A DNA stretch of 64,000 nt from Anoplopoma fimbria. Its lineage: Eukaryota; Chordata; Actinopteri; Perciformes; Anoplopomatidae. The notes beneath the pieces were generated by a model that was given only the letters and a program-made list of their open reading frames with translations, was not told where the DNA came from and did no database searches. The first letter of the stretch is position 1. Every line of letters starts with the position of its first letter. Location: NCBI RefSeq assembly GCF_027596085.1, contig NC_072458.1, positions 16,653,250 to 16,717,249 of the forward strand, written 5' to 3'. The position numbers and the translations under genes are program-made. This document shows, piece after piece, positions 1-11,952 of the stretch.

Positions 1-135
1 CAAAAAAAAAGAAGCTTATTTTGCAGCTGGATTCCTGCAGAAATGCACTTAAATCTTATATATTCTCATCTCCCTCTGCACACACACACTTTCTCCTCAC
101 ACACTCTCTGCTCTACTTAGTCAAACTCTTGCACC

Positions 136-173
<38 letters not shown>

Positions 174-429
174 CTCTGGAAGTTGTCTCCAACAGAATAT
201 GTGGCTTCTTTCTCGGTCTAAAACACTATTGCAAGGGGGGGTGGTGTTGGGAGAAAAAAGGGAGAGAGAAAGAGAGAGAGAGGCAGCCATTTTAAGAGCT
301 CTTGCTACATAGACAATGGCTGGTCCAATGCAATGTGCAACTCTGCCTGCTGCTGCTTTTTTTTTTTTCTGGGCTATTTGGGTGACTTTAACTCGGGTTA
401 ACTGTGTCCGTGCAGTACGTGGGGTTTAC
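1..429 (-). other. arid1a: arid1a intron 1 (5' part only)
   Basis: Non-coding sequence on the 3' side (minus strand) of the arid1a first coding exon. The splice donor GTAAAC occupies 424-429 on the minus strand, directly after a CAG codon. The stretch holds a (CA)n microsatellite at 139-172 and a purine-rich GAGA tract near 255-283. No further exon is seen before the window edge. Confidence 0.7.
139..172. repeat. (CA)17 microsatellite
   Basis: Uninterrupted CA dinucleotide run inside arid1a intron 1. Confidence 0.95.
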
Positions 430-1404
430 CTGGTTTCTGCTGGGAGGCTGTCCAGTGTTCCCCGGGCTCATGGGAGGCTGGTGGTGGGCCCTTTGTTGCC
501 AACCCGGATGGACCCCACCATACTGACTGCCCATGTCTCCTGGCCCTTTGCTTGTGGCTCCTTCCTGATTGTTATAGTCTCCTTGGGGGTAGTTCGGGTA
601 GCTCCTGGCCGAGCTGGGGGATGTCAAAAGCTGATTTAAAGTTGGCGTGGATGTAGGTTGCTGCTGCTGCTGCTGCTGCTGCTGGGTCCCCATGTTATAC
701 CTCTGGTTATTATAAGAAGCAGCCATAGCAGTGGTTCCTCCTGCAGGCTGCTGCTTGCCTGGCTGCCCCCCACCAGCCGCCGGAGGCTGGTTGTTGCGCG
801 GGGAGTTCATGGCCCCGTAGCCCTGGTAGGAAGTCCTGCTCTGGAAGGGGCTGTAGCTGTTATAATGGCTGGGGTTGGGGTTGGAGCTGGGGTTGGTGGG
901 GTATCCGTGCTCGTGTGAGTTAGGGGGATACGGGTCCATCATGCCCGGCCCCGATGCAGCTGCCATGCCAGGGCTTTGTTGTCCGCCATGTTGATGAAAA
1001 GGAGCCCGGCTGTAGTGCTGGTTGTAGCCGTAAGGAGGTGGAGGAAAGGGGCCCGGGTGGTGGTGTCCCATCCCGGGGTGGTTATTCCCCTCGGGGCCTC
1101 CGGGATCATTCTGGGTATTATTATTCACCCTGGGCACACTCCCGTTCCCGTTCTTCATGTCGGGCTCCCCTCCTCCTCCTCCTCCTCCTCCTCCTCCTGC
1201 AGCGTCGCTCCCGTCCTGCAGCTCCTTCTGCCCGGGCGATCCACCTCCACCACCACCTCCTCCTGGTTCCTTATTTTCATGCTGCTGCTGCTGCTGCTTC
1301 TCCCCCGGTACCGACTCCTCCTGCGGGTCCCGATCCGGCTTTTTGAGTTCGGATGGCGGGCTCGTGTTGAGAGAGGCGACGCTTGTAGCGACCTGAGCGG
1401 CCAT
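430..1404 (-). CDS. arid1a: AT-rich interactive domain 1A (BAF250a), first coding exon
   Basis: This exon encodes the N-terminal 325 residues of ARID1A, the large DNA-binding subunit of the BAF (SWI/SNF) nucleosome-remodelling complex in the nucleus. The minus-strand start at 1404 has a good Kozak context (A at -3, G at +4) and gives [12 protein letters not shown], then [26 protein letters not shown] and [15 protein letters not shown]. All of these match the order of blocks in vertebrate ARID1A rather than ARID1B. The frame stays open upstream through a GA repeat, so the start was chosen by homology. Low-complexity tracts include Gly8, Gly10, Gln5 and Gln9. An LXXLL motif (LNQLL) sits near residues 256-260. 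The exon ends in phase 0 at CAG followed by GTAAAC, close to the human exon 1 boundary. The ARID domain and C-terminal BAF250 region lie outside the window to the left. As expected for this disordered region there is no folded domain here. Confidence 0.93.
661..684 (-). repeat. (CAG)8 coding trinucleotide repeat in arid1a
   Basis: Eight pure CTG units on the plus strand read as CAG on the coding strand and encode most of a Gln9 tract. A shorter CAG5 run lies near 1281-1297 and a CTC-rich stretch at about 1168-1198 encodes Gly10. These are candidates for length variation within the exon. Confidence 0.85.
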
Positions 1405-1410
1405 GATATC

Positions 1411-1455
1411 CCTCTCTCTCTCTCTCCTCCTTCTCTCTCTCTCTCTCTCTCTCTC
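1411..1455. repeat. (CT)n tract abutting the arid1a start codon
   Basis: Slightly interrupted CT dinucleotide repeat, GA on the coding strand, six bases upstream of the arid1a ATG. Confidence 0.9.
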
Positions 1456-1764
1456 AGCACGGAGACTCACTCACAATCAAAAGAGGAGAAAAAAAGAAAA
1501 AACCCATTGAATACAAACACAGTGACACTGGTGACCACGTACCCGCTGTCCCGGTTCATTCCCTCCCTTTTGCCCTCCGCCCGGACCCGGTATCCGGTAA
1601 TCCACCGCGACTCCGGTTCAACTTAAAGAAAAAAAAAAAAAGAAAACACACATTAGATAAAAAGGGAGGAGGAGGGAGGAAAGGGGGGTAAAAAGTTTGT
1701 GGAAGAGGTTTTTTAAAAAATATATATAAATACAGAGCCGGGGAGGTGAGCTCCACCGACACTA

Positions 1765-1768
<4 letters not shown>

Positions 1769-1799
<31 letters not shown>
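1769..1799. repeat. (TG)n microsatellite
   Basis: Pure TG run in the arid1a upstream region. Confidence 0.95.
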
Positions 1800-1800
<1 letters not shown>

Positions 1801-2000
1801 AGGGGGGCTTCTGTTACAGAACGAGAGCGCGAGCTAGAAATCAACCAAACCAGCACGAGGCTCCGCGAGACACAGCCATCTTACCGAGCTGTCGGGCGGG
1901 AATGGAAACCCGGAGCGGAGTAGGTAGGGGATGTTGGATCCGGACTGCGCACTTTTTTTGGGGGGGGGGGGGGTGCTGGTAATAATATTGTGTGGAGAAG

Positions 2001-5000
2001 TGTGGAGGATGAGAAGTGATATAGGTATAGATGAATGAATGCTTAGTTGTATGAAATGTTTGAATACGGAAATAAATAAGTAATAATTAAATGCTGAAAT
2101 AAATACGGTAATAGATAAATACTGAAATCAATAAATAAATACTGAAATCAATAAATAAATACTGCAATAAATAAATACTGAAATCAATAAATAAAAGTAT
2201 AAATAAATGCTTAATTGTATGAATTAATGAATAAATGTTTGAGTACAGAAATAAATAAGTAATAATTAAATGCTGAAATAAATACGGTAATAAATAAATA
2301 CTGAAATCAATAAATAAAAGTATAAATAAATACATAATTGTATGAATGAATAAATACACGCTTAAATAAATGTTTTAATACAGAAATAAATAAGTAATAA
2401 TTAAATGCTGAAATAAATACGGTAATAAATAAATACTGAAATCAATAAATAAAAGTATAAATAAATACATAATTGTATGAATAAATAAATAAATGTTTGA
2501 ATACAGAAATAAATAAGTAAAATAATAATTAAATGCTGAAATAAATACAGTAATAAATAAATACTGAAATCAATAAATAAAAGTATAAATAAATACATAA
2601 TTGTATGAATAAATAAACACATGCTTAAATAAATGTTTTAATACAGAAATAAATAAGTAAAATAATAATTAAATGCTGAAATAAATACAGTAATAAATAA
2701 ATACTGAAATCAATAAATAAAAGTATAAATAAATACATAATTGTATGAATAAATAAATAAATGTTTGAATACAGAAATAAATAAGTAAAATAATAATTAA
2801 ATGCTGAAATAAATATAGTAATAAATAAATGCTTAAATAAATACTGAAATCTATAAATAAAAGTATAAATAAATACATAATTGTATGAATAAATAAATGC
2901 TTAAATAAATGTTTGAATACAGAAATAAATAAGTAAAATAATTAAATGCTGAAATAAATACGGTAATAAATAAATGCTTAAATAAATACTGAAATCAATA
3001 AATAAAAGTATAAATAAATGCTTAATTGTATGAATTAATGAATAAATGTTTGAATATAGAAATAAATAAGTAATAATTAAATGCTGAAATAAATACGGTA
3101 ATAGATAAATGCTGAAATCAATAAATAAAAGTATAAATAAATACATAATTGTATGAATTAATAAATAAATGTTTGAATACAGAAATAAATGAGTAAAATA
3201 ATAATTAAATGCTGAAATAAATACAGTAATAAATAAATACTGAAATCAATAAATAAAAGTATAAATAAATACATAATTGTATGAATTAATAAATAAATGT
3301 TTGAATACAGAAATAAATAAGTAATAATTAAATGCTGAAATAAATACGGTAATAAATAAATACTGAAATCAATAAATAAAAGTATAAATAAATACATAAT
3401 TGTATGAATAAATAAATGCATGCTTAAATAAATGTTTTAATACAGAAATAAATAAGTAAAATAATAATTAAATGCTGAAATAAATACGGTAATAAATAAA
3501 TGCTTAAATAAATACTGAAATCGATAAATAAAAGTATAAATAAATACATAATTGTATGAATAAATAAATAAATGTTTGAATACAGAAATAAATAAGTAAA
3601 ATAATAATTAAATGCTGAAATAAATACGGTAATAAATAAATACTGAAATCAATAAATAAAAGTATAAATAAATACATAATTGTATGAATTAATAAATAAA
3701 TGTTTGAATACAGAAATAAATGAGTAAAATAATAATTAAATGCTGAAATAAATAAATGCTTAAATAAATACTGAAATCAATAAATAAAAGTTTAAATAAA
3801 TACATAATTGTATGAATTAATAAATAAATGTTTGAATACAGAAATAAATAAGTAAAATAATAATTAAATGCTGAAATGAATATAGTAATAATTAAATGCT
3901 TACATAAATACAGAAATCAATAAATAAAAGTATAAATAAATACATAATTGTATGAATTAATAAATAAATGTTTGAATACAGAAATAAATAAGTAAAATAA
4001 TAATTAAATGCTGAAATAAATACAGTAATAAATAAATGCTTGAATAAATACTGAAATAAATAAATAAAAGTATAAATAAATACATAATTGTATGAAGAAT
4101 AAATGCTTAAATAAATGTTTGAATACAGAAATAAATAAGTAAAATAATAATTAAATGCTGAAATAAATACAGTAATAAATAAATGCTTAAATAAATACTG
4201 AAATCAATAAATAAAAGTATAAATAAATACATAATTGTATGAATAAATAAATAAATGTTTGAATACAGAAATAAATAAGTAATAACTAAATGCTGAAATA
4301 AATACAGTAATAAATAAATGCTTAAATAAATACTGAAATCAATAAATAAAAGTTTAAATAAATACATAATTGTATGAATGAATAAATACATGCTTAAATA
4401 AATGTTTGAATACAGAAATAAATAAGTAAAATAATAATTAAATGCTGAAATAAATATAGTAATAAATAAATGCTTAAATAAATACTGAAATCAATAAATA
4501 AAAGTATAAATAAATACATAATTGTATGAATAAATAAATGTTTGAATACAGAAATAAATAAGTAAAATAATAATTAAATGCTGAAATAAATATAGTAATA
4601 AATAAATGCTTAAATAAATACTGAAATCAATAAATAAAAGTATAAATAAATACATAATTGTATGAATAAATAAATGTTTGAATACAGAAATAAATAAGTA
4701 AAATAATAATTAAATGCTGAAATAAATACAGTAATAAATAAATGCTTAAATAAATACTGAAATAAATAAATAAAAGTATAAATAAATACATAATTGTATG
4801 AAGAATAAATGCTTAAATAAATGTTTGAATACAGAAATAAATAAGTAAAATAATAATTAAATGCTGAAATAAATACAGTAATAAATAAATGCTTAAATAA
4901 ATACTGAAATCAATAAATAAAAGTATAAATAAATACATAATTGTATGAATAAATAAATAAATGTTTGAAAACAGAAATATATAAGTAATAACTAAATGCT

Positions 5001-5469
5001 GAAATAAATACAGTAATAAATAAATGCTTAAATAAATACTGAAATCAATAAATAAAAGTTTAAATAAATACATAATTGTATGAATGAATAAATACATGCT
5101 TAAATAAATGTTTGAATACAGAAATAAATAAGTAAAATAATAATTAAATACAGTAATAAATACATGCTTAAATAAATACTGAAATCAATAAATAAAAGTA
5201 TAAATAAATAAGTAAATGCTGAAATAAATATAGAAATGAATACATTAATCTATAGGTAAATAAATAAAAGTTAATAATCAAACAGGACAGAAATAAATAC
5301 ATATCCTACATTTATTTCTACATTTATTTTCACTTACATTTATTCATTTATTTATTAATTTCTGTATTTATACATTTATTTAAGCATTTATTTATTTATT
5401 CCTGTATTTATTTATACAATTATCTATGCATTTATTTATTTATACTTATGTCATTTTTCATCCTCCATA
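2001..5469. mobile_element. TIR-bounded, non-autonomous element containing an AT-rich minisatellite array
   Basis: The ends form an inverted repeat: 2001-2042 matches the reverse complement of 5428-5469 at 34 of 42 positions, and all eight differences are transitions. Weaker inverted similarity runs on for some 40 bp more. GAGAAG (1995-2000) and AAGAAG (5470-5475) abut the two ends and could be a 6 bp target duplication with one mismatch. Between the ends is a tandem array. The landmark AATTGTAT recurs about 22 times between 2213 and 5074 with spacings of 123-152 bp. The last 160 bp or so (5311-5469) carry similar repeat units in the opposite orientation. No open reading frame resembles a transposase. 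Short frames inside the array are only translations of TAAA-type repeats. The superfamily is not identified. Confidence 0.6.
2090..5220. repeat. AT-rich minisatellite, about 22 monomers of 123-152 bp, with higher-order structure
   Basis: Monomers share the blocks ATAATTGTATGAAT, AATGTTTGAATACAGAAAT, AATTAAATGCTGAAAT and ACTGAAATCAATAAAT. Spacings of the AATTGTAT landmark run 147, 135, 152, 136, 136 from 4086, then 147, 135 again from 4792. This reveals a five-monomer higher-order unit of 706 bp that has begun a second copy. Length differences come from the optional segment TAAATGCTTAAATAAA and from an optional TAAAATAA insertion. Confidence 0.9.
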
Positions 5470-5605
5470 AAGAAGAGCCATTATTGTAGCTCTAATGCGC
5501 TTTAAACTGAGCTCATGCATAAAAATGTCGACGTATTACAAAAGCCCTGTTGTTATATAAAGTACTGAGACTAATTAAGTGTTGCATATAAGGGGATTTT
5601 TTTCC

Positions 5606-5633
<28 letters not shown>
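5606..5633. repeat. (TA)14 microsatellite
   Basis: Pure TA run. Confidence 0.95.
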
Positions 5634-5636
<3 letters not shown>

Positions 5637-7622
5637 AAACACATGCCTAGTGTGTATAATGTATGCTTGATGCTTGTGTGCAACTGCATCTTATTGATGC
5701 TATTTGTCCCATAGCTATTTATTTTCATAAGAAGTAAACAGAATCAGGAAGTCTGCCATATTTAACTTCAGTTCAATCATGTTTTAAATAGCCACATGCT
5801 TTCACATGCAAGCCTGCTGCACTGCTAAAACACCACATACTTTGTGAGTACTGTTTTATAGCATTAAACAATAAAAAAAAATAAAAAAAATCCCTTCCTT
5901 TGCTGGACTATTCTGCCTTGAAGTCGGTCATAACTATTCAACCATTCTGATTGCAAGAAATGCTTAATGCATGGGCTGTGTGTTCCTCTGTGTTATATTC
6001 ATTTGTGCACTTTATCTGATTAGCTCGTTAAAAGAGAGGAGGGTGGGGAGAAAAAAATGGGCTACAGTGTCATCTTCTGTTAGAGTGGTCTAATGGAGAG
6101 GGAGGGAGAGCTGCTTCCATACTGCTTCCATGTGTCGACAAACAGCAAAGTGAGGGGAGTCAGTACAGCGGAGGAAAAGTAGAGGAAAAGCATGAAATCA
6201 CAACCTGTGCATGATGCATGTGAGCATGTGAGCATGTGTGTGTGTGTGAGAGAGAAAGAGAGGGAGGGAGGAAGGGAGGGAGGGTAGAAAGGGAAGAAGG
6301 ATGGGGGATGGACTGAGCCTCTCACAGAGCAGGAAGTGAAGATACAAAAAGAGAAACAGTGGTGGTGAAAAAAGTGACAGTGTGTATAAAGGCCTCTGAA
6401 AATGCAACACATCAGAGGTTGTCTGTTCAAAGTGAAATCTCACGAGATTTTGGGGGAAGCATAAAGTCGCCCTATACAATTAATAGGAACAGTCACCCTA
6501 TGTCTCTCCACCACCACTCTCTCTCTCTCTCTCTCCCTCCCCACCCCCTTTCTTCGTGCTCTCTGCCTGCCTGCCTCGCACTCTCCTAGCAGCAGCAGAA
6601 GCGGCAGCCTTCGTGCTGCATTCAGGTGCTGTGGGAGCTTTCGCTATCACGCCCTGAGACAGGAACGAATGACACATACAGGATCAAATTAGAACACCAA
6701 GTTGTAAGGAAAGTCTGAGATTTTATTACACAGCCTGTATTAGTTGACGCAGAGAAATGTTAAAGTTGGTTGCGGTGTGTGAAAGCTCTGTGATGCATAC
6801 ATCAAAACACACAAATAGCTTTATATAGTGATGGAGGGGTATAATAGTAACCCCTGATAGTTCCACAAAGTGTCTTATTCAGGAGCAAAATATAATATAG
6901 TAAGTCACACATAAACATAGAGATTATTGTTGAATTTAGTAAAACAGTGCCATAGTCACAACTGATATGTTCATCACAAGATACTGTGAAAATATATTCT
7001 AATGAAAATATACAAAAGTATTAAGGGTCTTGTGTGGTAATAAATCATCAGCACATGCACCCAATTCTTGGTAAAGTAAGAGGGCATGAAATATTATTTT
7101 CTATCTGTTTCTTTTCTAGGGGAATGTTTTAGACATAGACTATGTTTATGCTTTTTAATTTCGTAAAGTAGCTGTGAGATACACAAATAAATGAAATAAC
7201 AAGCTGAGAAAACAAATTCAGACTTATGTATATTACAGCATAAAGTGTATTATTTCTAAGCACTAGAATGCTGCGACATTTTGCGTTTACGAGCCTCGGG
7301 TGGAGTACGTGAAGGCGACATCACCGCTTGCAAAAGCAGCAGAACTTTGCTATGTGAATGTGGGGGATGGGAAGCAGTAGCTCTCTGCTCTGCTCAGCCC
7401 TTTCTCTCTATAATGCGGGCTTTCTGCTCACACTGCTCACTCTGTATGTGGCAAAAGAGATCCTCTTTTACTTTAAGTTTGACTTAGAAACCAACAGAAA
7501 TATCCTGATGTATTTTAAAGCTGCAAAGACAGCTTTTGTATGTTTAATAAAGGAGAGTATGCAGGGTGGAGGGGGTCAGCTCAGCTGCTGTCTGCTTATA
7601 TAGGCTAAATGGGAGGAGTGCA

Positions 7623-7627
<5 letters not shown>

Positions 7628-7661
<34 letters not shown>
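7628..7661. repeat. (GT)17 microsatellite
   Basis: Pure GT run. Confidence 0.95.
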
Positions 7662-9309
7662 CAGAAAGCGCAGAGACCAGGCTGTAAGGGAGGAGGGGGT
7701 AGGGAGCTTCTTTTCCTTTTTAGCATAAACTTGCTGTTTATTATCAAGGGGTGCAGTCTCTCTTCTTCCTGCTTTCATATTTTTTTTTCAAAACAGAGCC
7801 CTACAATCTGCTTTCTATACTCAAGTTTATTTTATTTTTTATCCCCAGGGTTTTATTTAAGACATTGACTTGAAAAAAATGTGCTGTATTTAAGCGCTCA
7901 CCTTGAAAAATATTTATCTGTTGTTCAGCTGTCTGCAGGGCTCAGTGCAGCTGTAAAGTGACTTAAAAGCACCAAGATCATATGGTATGTTACATCTCTG
8001 TGGGAGAGCAACAACATGATGCTAAAGACCTCCCATGCAGCTAAGAGTTTCATGCATTTATTTATGTGATTCTTGTTTTACAAGGATATGGTGTGTGCTA
8101 AAACGCAATTCTGCATGTCCAGACAAGCTCAACAGCAAGCAAGAGGAACTCCTTAACACTGAATTAATAGGGACACTATGATTGTTGTAATTGATATGAC
8201 TTGGAAAGCAGAGCCTTTTACTCTGAAATACTGAAGCTGAGTCGGAAAAAAAAGGGGTCACCTACAGTAGTTTACAGTAGATATTGCAATTGTTTTTCAT
8301 ATGTCGTCACTGTACTATAACTGTTACCACCCACCAGTCACCCAAAGACTTGATGAAAAAGTGTTACCATGAAAACCTCTCACTATGATTCTCTGTCATA
8401 ATCGTGTCTGGCTCATGTAGCATAAGACTCACACTTCCCACGTGGCCTCATAGTATTGTGCCCCGTTCCTAGTCGTATTGTCCTATTGGGAATCATTCAA
8501 ACAATGAAGGAAAATCTGAATTTATTTCCATATTGTTGCACAAATTCAAATTCTGCCTGGACTCTGTTACATTTGTCTCTTTGCTCTGACAGTTGAAAAA
8601 GGGTTGAGGGAGAGTAGAGAGAGAGAGAGAGAGAGAAGGAGGGGGATCATGTGACACCCCACCCCCCCCATCTGTCCCAGGATGATGATTTAAGAGTGTT
8701 TACTTGTGCCCCACTGCCGCCTCCCTGCGAGGATGACCATGATGCATCACCTTCGGCCCCCGATGCCGCGGCTTCCCCCGGCCGTCACCAAGGTAGCAGC
8801 TTGGACTTCATCCAGTAGACCTTTTTTTTTCTCTTGTAATCATTATTAAAGTGATATCAGGTGTTGATCTGAGAGAAGAAAAAGAAAGTAACAATGAGAG
8901 CCGTGGTGAAAAAAGCTGCATGTAAAGTTGCAAAGAGTTATGGGGGAGTTCATTATTCTTGTCACAGAGTTATGAATGCAAAACGCAAATTTCAGTGGAC
9001 AGGCTAGGGCCATAAATATTTTACTAACTGAACTAAGCCAAAATATTCTATCTCTGTTAATTTATGTAAGCCTTTGATATTCTTAAATATGCATTTTTAA
9101 TGTAGTAACTTTCTTCAATTAATCTCAGCTTTGAAAAAGTAAAAGTGTCACTCTTGTTGAGCATGTTAGCTGATGACTGATCATTCAGGAGTTTTTCTTT
9201 TATTTTAATCCCTTGGGATCCAGTCTGGGAATGGAGCCATGCAATCACCAAGACAACCCAATAATGTGGCGTGGAATTTTCTAACAAGAGTGGAGTTGAA
9301 TTCAGACAG

Positions 9310-9353
<44 letters not shown>
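9310..9353. repeat. (CA)22 microsatellite
   Basis: Pure CA run followed by an interrupted CG/TG segment. Confidence 0.95.
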
Positions 9354-9358
<5 letters not shown>

Positions 9359-11747
9359 TGCACGGTATGCACACCCACGTGTGCAATGGCCAAACACAGC
9401 TCATACCTGACAATAACGTACACACTGAGAATTTATGGCCGTCAAGAGTCCGTCATTAACGCATACTTGGGCCAAACATCAGTGGCAATCCCACAGTGAC
9501 GTTGTCCTGGCACACACACACACAATCACCACAGTTGGGTCCTATCCAGATGGTTGCCAGGCAGCAGTTCAACGCATAGTCTGGAGTGTGTAGAGGAAGG
9601 AAGTGCCACTTTGCGAAGTGCAATGGACATCCGGCTCGTTCCCAGACGCTGTGTGTGTGCGTGTGTGGAACACGCCGTTTAAACTTACACCTGACAAACA
9701 CACACACACACACATCTACCACTTTGTAAACAATGCAGGAATAAGGCATGTGTAATAAAAAAAAAAAAAGCCCCACATGGTTTCCTCCTGGGTTCCTTAA
9801 TAAATGTGGACAATCGGTTTCATATTCAGTCTCTCATCACAGTCAGGGCCGCAGCCTATGTTTAATCCAAACATACAGCTTTGATAGATGAAAGGATATT
9901 AAAAAAAGCACTTGTGGAATTATTTCGCTGCCTTATAAGGTCATATTTCGGATTAATCTTTCAGCCATTGTTCTTACCTGATTTGATCAAATGGGATCAA
10001 ACTTTTCAAGAGCCACAGCTCACCCTGAACTGCTTAGCAGACATTCAATCAGTTTCTCCTCTCTCCTTGTATTATTATCTCCCGGGCAGAGAAAACCTCT
10101 CTGCTCCTTCGGTGAAAATAGACCAGGGGACCTTGATGCCCCAAAACAGCCTTTCAAATCAAAGCTGATGGGCTGTATTCAGGTTACACTGGAGCACCTC
10201 TATCTACCTTTTTATTGTGTGTTATGTGATTATTTGCTAGGGGGTATTTTTCTTTTTGTGAAAATCTCTGAATTCATAAAGTCCACTCTGCCACACAGGC
10301 ACAAGCGCTGAATTCTAAACGCTCTATTTTTTTCTCGCAGTGTGTTCGAGTGAAGTTGAAGGAAGGACCCCCGATCTCAACAAAGCCAGGCGAGGTAAAG
10401 AGCAGTCAAAACTATGGTGTGCACCCTGCAAGGACAGAGAAGTGCTCACTCTGTTTTTCAGTGAGCATGAAAAGAAACTGTGCTGGGAATCATTTTTTTT
10501 TTTTGTAGTGAGAGAACTCATCACTGCGAGCATACTGGGAGCTGCTCCATTGTGGGTCACAGAGCCCAGTATGTGAGCTCCTCCTCGCCTGACAAACAGT
10601 CCCATCCCTGCAAATCACACACAGAGCATCTCTTCAGTGTTACTGCTGCAAGATAGGGCCAAAATAAAGAGGAGAGAAAATAATGCTTAGTGGTCCTACA
10701 GGGGAAAAAAACACCAGCTCCTAAAACAAAACATGTCATTTCCACTTCACTTAGATTTAATTAATTAATAAAGCAATAAATCTTTTTATATATTTTGGGC
10801 CACTCACACCAGAAAAAAAAATAGTCTTCCAGAGAATCTTTTCAAAACAGGTGGTGCTAGCTGTCAAGAGCTAACACGCTAGCAAGGAACATGCTAGCAC
10901 TGAGTCATTCACCGCAGCCCTCCTCTTTCTCTTTGTGCTTTTGACTCCCCACCTGGCATTTTGTTTTACAGGATCATTTATCATTTCAATAAAAAAATAT
11001 TGGAAGAGGAGAAAGGCTTTTTTTGAGCTAGCTAGCTAGCTAGCTTTCTAACTGTCAGTTAACTAGTTTGGTCGCCAATAGTGGCAATTGTCATAATTTC
11101 ATTGACTTTGCTTTCATTAACAAAGCCTTTCCTCTGAGCTTTTTCAAAAATATCACTATGCATAATGGATTCATTAAGATTGTTAAATACAGACAAAAGA
11201 TGTAGGCTATATATAAACATGAAATGAGAAAGAAATATATATTTTCATTTAAAGGAATGTTATTTTACTAATTTTTCTTTCAAAATGTCCCTTTTCAAAA
11301 GTCTTTTTCTGAGTTTTTATTTCTCAATGCCACTTGTCTTTTTGTGTCAATCAAGTATCAGCCAATCCTATGTGCCAATCACATAATCACTTAACTGGCC
11401 CTTCCCTGTTGGTCTTGATTGACAGACAAAGACTTCTGCAGATAATAAAACACAAAAATAACATCATGCAAATTGGCATTGTGAAATAGAATCACTGGAA
11501 AAAAGACAGTGATGTAATGGGCATAAATATTACCGACAATATATTTTATTATAATCAACTTTAATTAGTTTTTCAATATGTATAATTATTTTTTAAAAAA
11601 TGTGGTGGTGGTTATATTATATTTTGTCTGTGTTTATTCAAGTGATTATTATTTTTATGTTTTATCTATTTATTTATTATTGAACACTTTCCATCTCCAC
11701 AAACTTTGTATAGTGTTCACAAACAAAACTTTTAAAAGCTTTGAACT

Positions 11748-11952
11748 TAATTACAATTGTCATATACATACTGGTACATACAGCAAATCTGACGTCTGCA
11801 TTTAACCCATCCTAAGTATTTTAGGAGCAGTGTGCTGCTGTGAACTTGGGGTTCATCAGTGTCTCTCTAGCTCTTTCAGAAGCAGAAAGCCAGAGATCGA
11901 ACCGCCAACCTTGAGTTTTAAGGATGGCCTGCTGTTTCCCCTGTGCCACAGC
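11748..11952. repeat. dispersed teleost repeat, degraded
   Basis: The segment keeps the landmarks of a repeat common in fish intergenic DNA and UTRs: a TACATACTGGTACAT-like start, GCATTTAACCCATCC, AGGAGCAGTG, then GATCGAACCGCCAACCTT and a terminal CTGTGCCAC block. It is a decayed copy with no coding capacity. The family name was not determined. The call rests on remembered consensus features. Confidence 0.5.

Larger units (their letters stand above)
1405..1990 (-). promoter_or_regulatory. arid1a: arid1a 5' UTR and CpG-rich promoter-proximal region
   Basis: This is the sequence immediately upstream of the arid1a start. It holds a 45 bp pyrimidine (CT) run at 1411-1455, directly before the start codon and therefore a GA run in the transcript, then GC-rich sequence with several CpGs up to about 1930. 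A (TG)n tract lies at 1769-1799 and a T/G homopolymer junction at about 1953-1974. No TATA box is obvious, which fits a broad housekeeping promoter. The transcription start cannot be placed from sequence alone. Confidence 0.45.
5476..11747. other. intergenic DNA between arid1a and tbxta, part 1
   Basis: No gene is recognised here. The stretch holds (TA)n at 5606-5633, a GA/purine tract at 6245-6300, (TG)n at 7628-7661, (CA)n at 9310-9353, a smaller CA/TG cluster at 9510-9710 and a (GCTA)n palindromic run at about 11027-11044. A GC-rich island-like block with an open frame lies at about 8680-8815 and is discussed as a finding. Other open frames are short and compositionally non-coding. Confidence 0.6.

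Noticed and set aside
316..1626. Plus-strand open frames opposite arid1a exon 1 (poly-Pro, poly-Leu, poly-Ser)
   Set aside because: Antisense shadows of a GC-rich, trinucleotide-repeat-rich coding exon.
2087..5097. Several 70-94 aa minus-strand open frames rich in Tyr, Leu, Phe and Ile within the AT-rich array
   Set aside because: They are translations of the TAAA-type tandem monomer, repeat with it, and have no start context or domain.
9057..9425. Frames encoding Cys-Val or His-Thr repeats at this and other microsatellites (32587-32913, 36284-36609, 49381-49768)
   Set aside because: Direct translations of (TG)n/(CA)n microsatellites.
9881..10168. 95-codon plus-strand open frame beginning MIDERILKK
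   Set aside because: Reads protein-like but has no homologue I recognise, no splice or promoter context, and the AT-rich surroundings make such frames common.
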